A DNA stretch of 19,912 bases from DAOUKH01 sp034420775. Lineage in GTDB: Bacteria > Chloroflexota > Dehalococcoidia > SHYB01. This document shows positions 16,213-19,912 of the stretch, piece by piece (position 1 is the stretch's first letter; every line of letters begins with the position of its first letter). The position numbers were made by a program, and so were the translations under genes. The stretch lies in assembly GCA_034420775.1 (NCBI GenBank), contig DAOUKZ010000199.1:1-19912 (forward strand), given 5' to 3'. Below the pieces are notes generated by a model that did no database searches, had not been told where the DNA came from, and worked only from the letters and a program-made list of their open reading frames with translations.

Positions 16213-16285
16213 CCTCTTCAACCTCCCTCCCCTGGTGGGAGGGACTGAGGGAGGGGTCGCGCCGCCAGGCACGCCGGCGGGGCGG
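16213..16285 (+). repeat. Repeat R1, copy b
   Basis: Same layout as copy a with a few changes (CTGGT loop, GGCACGCC near the end). The G-quadruplex motif is intact at 16237-16256. It ends just before the pyrG promoter. Confidence 0.85.
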
Positions 16286-16302
16286 CTGGGACAGAAGGGG
16301 GA

Positions 16303-16332
16303 TTGACAGTCTCTTTTTTGGACTCCTATAAT
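16303..16332 (+). promoter_or_regulatory. Full-consensus sigma70 promoter upstream of pyrG
   Basis: TTGACA (16303-16308), 18 bases including a TTTTTT tract, TATAAT (16327-16332). All 12 box bases match consensus, the strongest promoter in the window. The RNA should start near 16339, giving a leader of about 200 bases before pyrG. Confidence 0.85.
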
Positions 16333-16339
16333 CGCCAAA

Positions 16340-16539
16340 GAGGTGGAGCGGCCCGGTTTCAGGGTCGGCCTCAAGCCGAGGCAACCTCCACCAGGGGTCA
16401 TCCCTCTCGTTCCAGTACAGGTTCCCCATTCGCGGCTTGGGCTGTTCGGCGGTTTGTGGCGCCGCCGTGATGAGCTCTCCGGCTCCTCCCTCGAACGCGA
16501 CCCTTCCTGGACGGCAGCGATCCACATGAGCCGAAATCC
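16340..16539 (+). other. Long structured leader of pyrG (possible regulatory RNA and/or leader ORF)
   Basis: GGTGGAG (16342-16348) can pair with CTCCACC (16386-16392). Inside, two mutually exclusive 5-base hairpins are possible: TCGGC/GCCGA (16365-16379) and GCCTC/GAGGC (16368-16382). An open frame runs from GTG 16343, 3-5 bases after the predicted RNA start, for 66 codons to TGA 16541-16543, which overlaps the pyrG GTG. Its third-position GC is clearly lower than that of the true genes, and the peptide (MERPGFRVGLKPRQPPPG...) is not one I recognise. It may be a leader peptide coupled to pyrG, a stable RNA, or untranslated leader. No known riboswitch was recognised. Confidence 0.4.
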
Positions 16540-18177
16540 GTGAACCACGCGGCGAAGTTCATCTTCGTAACCGGCGGCGTCGTCAGCTCCGTCGGCAAGG
16601 GCATCGCCGTCGCCTCCCTCGGCCGCATCCTCAAGAGCCGCGGCCAGACCGTCTCCGTGCAGAAGCTCGACCCCTACCTCAACGTCGATCCCGGCACCAT
16701 GTCTCCTTACCAACACGGCGAGGTCTTCGTGACCGCCGACGGCTGCGAGACCGATCTCGACCTCGGCCACTACGAGCGGTTCATCGACGTCGAGCTCACC
16801 AGGAACTCCAACGTCACCGCCGGCGAGATCTACAGCTCCGTGATCGCCAAGGAGCGGCGGGGTGACTATCTGGGCGGGACGACCCAGGTCGTCCCTCACG
16901 TCACCAACGAGATCAAGGACCGCATCCTCCGCCTCGCCGAGAAGAGCCCCGCCGACGTCATCATCGTCGAGGTCGGCGGCACCGTCGGCGACATCGAGGG
17001 CCTCCCCTTCCTCGAGGCCATCCGCCAGATGCGGAACGAGGTGGAGCGCGGCGCCGCCCTCTACCTGCACGTGACCTATCTGCCCTACATCAAGGCGACG
17101 CAGGAGCTGAAGACGAAGCCGACCCAGCACTCCGTGAAGGAGCTGCGGAGCATTGGCATCCAGCCCGACATCATCCTCTGCCGCAGCGACTACGAGATCC
17201 CGGAAAGCGCGCGGGCCAAGATCGCGCTCTTCTGCGACGTGCCGCCCGACGCCGTCGTGCCCCTGGAGACGGCGGACAACATCTACGAGGTCCCCGGCAT
17301 CCTCGAGGACGCCCGCATCGGCGACCTCGTGATCGAGCGGTTGGGCCTCCATGCCTTTCCCGACGGTCTCGTCGATTGGCGGGCCATGGTCGACAAGATG
17401 ACCGCCGAGTACGAGCCGCTGTCCATCGCGGTGGTCGGCAAGTACGTGGAACTGCACGACTCCTACATCTCGGTACGTGAAGCCCTGCAGCACGCCGGCA
17501 TCGACCACGAGCGGGGCGTCGAAGTTACCTGGATCGCGGCGGAAGAATTGGAGTCGGGCGACTGGGAGCCGTTTCTGGCCCATGCCTGCGGCATCGTCGT
17601 GCCCGGAGGCTTCGGCGAGCGCGGCATCGAGGGCATGGTGCGCGCCGCCCGCTACTCGCGGGAGCGCGGCATTCCCTATCTCGGCCTCTGCCTCGGCATG
17701 CAGGTCATGGTGATCGAATTCGCCCGCCACACCCTCGGGCGCGAGGCCAACTCCACCGAGTTCGACCTCGAGACGCCCTACCCGGTCATCGACCTGATGC
17801 CCGGCCAGCGCGAGATCGACGGCATGGGCGGCACGATGCGGCTCGGCGACTACCGGTGCGACCTCGAGGCCGGGACCCTGGCCCGCGGCGCCTACGGCGA
17901 GCGCACCGTCGTCGAGCGGCACCGCCACCGCTATGAGTTCAACAACGACTACCGCGAGCAGCTCTGCGGGGCGGGTCTTACCCCGAGCGGGCTCTCCCCG
18001 GACGGCTCGCTGGTCGAAATCACCGAGTTACAGGGGCACCCCTTCATGTTGGGGACCCAATTCCACCCCGAGTTCAAATCGCGCCCGAACCGCCCCCATC
18101 CGCTCTTCCAGGCGTTCGTGGGCAGCGCGAAGGAGATCGTCCGCGAGGGCGGCCAACACAAGCTCCCGATCAGCTGA
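16540..18177 (+). CDS. pyrG: CTP synthase
   Basis: 545 residues from GTG 16540; the family starts about eight residues before 'VTGGVVSS', which fits. The synthetase domain (1-270) has the P-loop GGVVSSVGKG (12-21), 'QKLDPYLNVDPGTMSPYQHGEV' and 'EVGGTVGDIE' (144-153). The glutaminase domain has 'GGFGERG' (356-362), the nucleophile C384 in 'GLCLGMQ', and H509/E511 in 'QFHPEF'. It makes CTP from UTP, ATP and glutamine in the cytosol. There is no ribosome site before the GTG; the preceding frame ends at a TGA that overlaps it (GTGA). It has a strong promoter 200 bases upstream. rho begins 25 bases after its stop, so the two are likely co-transcribed. Confidence 0.97.
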   Translation: MNHAAKFIFVTGGVVSSVGKGIAVASLGRILKSRGQTVSVQKLDPYLNVDPGTMSPYQHGEVFVTADGCETDLDLGHYERFIDVELTRNSNVTAGEIYSSVIAKERRGDYLGGTTQVVPHVTNEIKDRILRLAEKSPADVIIVEVGGTVGDIEGLPFLEAIRQMRNEVERGAALYLHVTYLPYIKATQELKTKPTQHSVKELRSIGIQPDIILCRSDYEIPESARAKIALFCDVPPDAVVPLETADNIYEVPGILEDARIGDLVIERLGLHAFPDGLVDWRAMVDKMTAEYEPLSIAVVGKYVELHDSYISVREALQHAGIDHERGVEVTWIAAEELESGDWEPFLAHACGIVVPGGFGERGIEGMVRAARYSRERGIPYLGLCLGMQVMVIEFARHTLGREANSTEFDLETPYPVIDLMPGQREIDGMGGTMRLGDYRCDLEAGTLARGAYGERTVVERHRHRYEFNNDYREQLCGAGLTPSGLSPDGSLVEITELQGHPFMLGTQFHPEFKSRPNRPHPLFQAFVGSAKEIVREGGQHKLPIS

Positions 18178-18202
18178 CGGCGGTTACGACGGGCAGGAGG
18201 CA

Positions 18203-19594
18203 ATGGCGTTGAGAGAGGACGGACGCAGGTCAAACCAGCGGGGATCGCGGCGGCGCTCGGGCAACCGGGGCGGCCAGGTCCAAGTGATGGAGCCCGAGGT
18301 CGACCTGACCCCAACCACCGACCTGGCCGCGGTGATGGCGGTGCTTGACTCCAAGTCGCGGGACGATCTCGTCGCCGTGGCCGGCGAGATCGGCATCCAG
18401 GGCGTCGCCCAGATGAAGAAGAGCCGCCTCGTGCAGGAGCTCCTCCAGATCAAGGCACAGGAACAGGGGCATGAGGTCGCCACCGGCGTCATCGAGATCA
18501 TCGGCGACGGCTACGGCTTCCTTCGCAGGAACGGCCTTCGCCCCAGCCCCGACGACGTCTACCTCTCCCCCTCCCAGATTCGCCGCTTCGCCCTCCGCAC
18601 CGGCGACCTCGCCATCGGCCTCGTCCGGCCGCCCAAGGAAAGCGAGAAGTACCGCGGCCTCCTCCGCGTCGAGGGCGTCAACGGCCTCATTCCCGAGGCC
18701 GCCAAGAAACGCCCTACCTTCGACCGGCTCACGCCCGTCTTCCCCGATGAGCAGATCAAGCTGGAGATCGGCCCCAAGAACCTCTCCAACCGGCTCATCG
18801 ACTTGCTGTCCCCCATTGGCAGGGGCCAGCGCGGCCTCATCGTCTCGCCCCCCAAGGCCGGCAAGACGATTCTCCTCAAGAACATCGCCCAGGGCGTGTC
18901 GCAGAACGCCCCCGAGGTCGTCCTCATGGTCGCCCTCGTCGGCGAGCGCCCCGAGGAGGTCACCGACATGGAGCGCTCCGTCGAGGGCGAGGTCTTCAGC
19001 TCGACCTTCGACGAGCCCGTCGAGGACCACACCCGCGTCGCCGAGCTCGTGCTCGAGCGCTCCAAGCGCCTCGTGGAGGGCGGCAAGGACGTCGTCGTCC
19101 TCCTCGACTCCATCACCCGCCTCACCCGCGCCTACAACCTCGCCGTGCCCACCAGCGGTCGCACCCTCTCCGGCGGCATCGACCCCGTCGCGCTCTACCC
19201 GCCGAAGCGCTTCTTCGGCGCGGCGCGCAACTGCGAGGGCGGTGGCAGCCTCACCGTGATCGCCACCTGCCTCATCGACACCGGCAGCCGCATGGACGAC
19301 GTCATCTACGAGGAGTTCAAGGGCACCGGCAACATGGAGCTGCACCTCGAACGCAAGCTCGCCGAGCGCCGCATCTACCCCGCCATCGACATCCAGCGCA
19401 GCGGCACCCGCCGCGAGGAGCTGCTCCTCAGCAGCGACGCCCTGAAGCAGGTCTGGCTCCTCCGCCGCATCGTCGCCATGATCAACGCCGACGCCCAGCG
19501 CGAGACCGAAGCCACCGAGAAGATCCTCGAGCGCCTCTCCAAGACCCCCACCAACGACGCCTTCCTCGCCACTCTCAACAAGAGCGGCGTCTAA
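18203..19594 (+). CDS. rho: Transcription termination factor Rho
   Basis: 463 residues from ATG 18203. AGGAGG (18195-18200) is only 2 bases from this ATG, so the in-frame TTG 18209, 8 bases away, could be the real start. After a basic N-terminal extension (1-28, many Arg/Gly) come the Rho N-domain (41-87, with 'IGIQGVAQMKKSRLVQELL'), the RNA-binding cold-shock domain ('GDGYGFLRRNG', 101-111), Walker A PPKAGKT (216-222), the Walker B region 'DVVVLLDSITRLTRAYN' (296-312), the Q/R-loop region 'TCLIDTGSRMDDVIYEEFKGTGNMEL' (355-380) and 'RRIYPAIDIQRSGTRREELL' (389-408). It is a hexameric RNA helicase that ends transcription. rpmE, a frequent neighbour, is absent downstream. Confidence 0.97.
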   Translation: MALREDGRRSNQRGSRRRSGNRGGQVQVMEPEVDLTPTTDLAAVMAVLDSKSRDDLVAVAGEIGIQGVAQMKKSRLVQELLQIKAQEQGHEVATGVIEIIGDGYGFLRRNGLRPSPDDVYLSPSQIRRFALRTGDLAIGLVRPPKESEKYRGLLRVEGVNGLIPEAAKKRPTFDRLTPVFPDEQIKLEIGPKNLSNRLIDLLSPIGRGQRGLIVSPPKAGKTILLKNIAQGVSQNAPEVVLMVALVGERPEEVTDMERSVEGEVFSSTFDEPVEDHTRVAELVLERSKRLVEGGKDVVVLLDSITRLTRAYNLAVPTSGRTLSGGIDPVALYPPKRFFGAARNCEGGGSLTVIATCLIDTGSRMDDVIYEEFKGTGNMELHLERKLAERRIYPAIDIQRSGTRREELLLSSDALKQVWLLRRIVAMINADAQRETEATEKILERLSKTPTNDAFLATLNKSGV

Positions 19595-19601
19595 CCCCCG
19601 C

Positions 19602-19664
19602 CCTCCTTAAGCCTCCCTCCCCTTGTGGGAGGGACTGAGGGAGGGGTCGCGCCGCAGGCGCGGG
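19602..19664 (+). repeat. Repeat R1, copy c
   Basis: Starts 8 bases after the rho stop with CTTAAGCCTCCC. The CCCTCCC-CTTGT-GGGAGGG hairpin and the G-quadruplex motif (19627-19646) are intact; the GC-rich tail is shorter than in copies a and b. It would be in the 3' end of the rho message. Confidence 0.85.
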
Positions 19665-19708
19665 CGACGCGGGGCGGGGGCAGTCCGGCGGCTGGGGCGC
19701 CATCGCCC

Positions 19709-19760
19709 CACCCCAACCCCTCTCTCTCATCTCCCCCACAAGGGGGGAGAGGCCAGACCC
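19709..19760 (+). repeat. Repeat R2, copy b
   Basis: Identical over 52 bases to copy a at 16101-16152, and again placed between two R1 units (19602 and 19776). Confidence 0.88.
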
Positions 19761-19775
19761 CAAAAAGCGACCACC

Positions 19776-19802
19776 CCTCTTAAACCTCCCTCCCCTTGTG
19801 GG
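19776..19802 (+). repeat. Repeat R1, copy d, truncated
   Basis: CCTCTTAAACCTCCC followed by TCCCCTTGTGGG, after which the match to the other R1 copies stops abruptly at 19802 and unrelated, less GC-rich DNA begins. This is the expected look of an insertion into the repeat. Confidence 0.8.
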
Positions 19803-19912
19803 TGTATAGACCGGGGACATCATTAACGGGTGTTCGGAGACATGGTTTACACCTGCTGCTGGCAAATGAAGCAGCAGGAGGTGGACTATTCCTTGGCAGG
19901 AGGCATCCGCGG
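19803..19912 (+). mobile_element. Probable left end of an insertion sequence (IS481/IS3-like), cut by window edge
   Basis: Starts TGTATAGACCGGGGACATC exactly where repeat R1d is interrupted. Two imperfect direct repeats, GGGGACATCATTAAC (19813-19827) and GGAGACATGGTTTAC (19836-19850), 23 bases apart, look like paired transposase-binding sites near an IS end; the GGACAT..TTAAC style resembles IS481-type ends I know. CCTGCTGCT/AGCAGCAGG (19852-19860, 19870-19878) form a perfect 9-base stem with a 9-base loop. AGGAGG occurs at 19876-19881 and 19898-19903, and the transposase start is probably just outside. An open frame from ATG 19842 (with ATG 19866 in frame) runs off the edge. Base composition is visibly lower in GC than the neighbours. 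Confidence 0.5.

Noticed and set aside
15931..16285. CRISPR array
   Set aside because: The repeats are few, of unequal spacing and internally symmetric, with no uniform spacers and no cas genes nearby.
16199..16525. Minus-strand frame containing MGNLYWNERDDPWWRLPRLE
   Set aside because: The peptide looks less repetitive than other shadows, but it runs through repeat R1b and the pyrG promoter, has no ribosome site and has low third-position GC. It is more likely the antisense of the pyrG leader.
16340..16539. The pyrG leader as SRP RNA, tmRNA, RNase P RNA or 6S RNA
   Set aside because: The conserved GGAAGCAG-type loop of SRP RNA and the RNase P core motifs are absent, and no long closing stem of a 6S RNA could be found by eye. 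It is left as an unclassified leader.

Overview
The window is about 20 kb of very GC-rich (roughly two thirds G+C by eye) bacterial chromosome with dense coding and strong G/C preference at third codon positions. The mix of genes fits a Chloroflexota-like bacterium of the SAR202/Dehalococcoidia kind: paralogous amidohydrolases, SDRs and flavin-dependent monooxygenases sit next to housekeeping genes, groESL has a CIRCE operator, and several genes look leaderless. This placement is inferred from gene content only; no rRNA or tRNA lies in the window.

Region 1 (1-6901) is a catabolic block. A minus-strand trio encodes an EthD-like small protein, a SnoaL-like protein and a luciferase-like flavin monooxygenase, the last cut by the window edge. 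Divergent from it is a family-2 amidohydrolase. This converges on a family-3 amidohydrolase of the N-acyl-D-amino-acid deacylase type, and the two stop codons share one CTAG. Divergent from that enzyme are two tandem SDR dehydrogenases that duplicated together with their promoters. The set suggests oxidation, hydrolysis and dehydrogenation of small cyclic or amide-containing organics; the substrate cannot be read from the sequence.

Region 2 (7118-13687) holds an ammonium transporter, the repair helicase PcrA/UvrD, the tRNA t6A enzyme TsaD, a DUF2851 protein and a small XRE-type regulator that overlaps the DUF2851 gene. A symmetric sequence lies between the -35 and -10 boxes of the regulator's promoter.

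Region 3 (13736-15921) is groES-groEL with a sigma70-type promoter, a near-perfect CIRCE (HrcA operator) and a hairpin terminator. Region 4 (16303-19594) is pyrG and rho behind a full-consensus promoter and an unusual 200-base leader.

The intergenic spaces carry families of C-rich/G-rich hairpin repeats. A composite of these lies on both sides of pyrG-rho. Its main unit contains a textbook G-quadruplex motif that competes with a hairpin. At the right edge a copy of this repeat is broken by what looks like the end of an insertion sequence.
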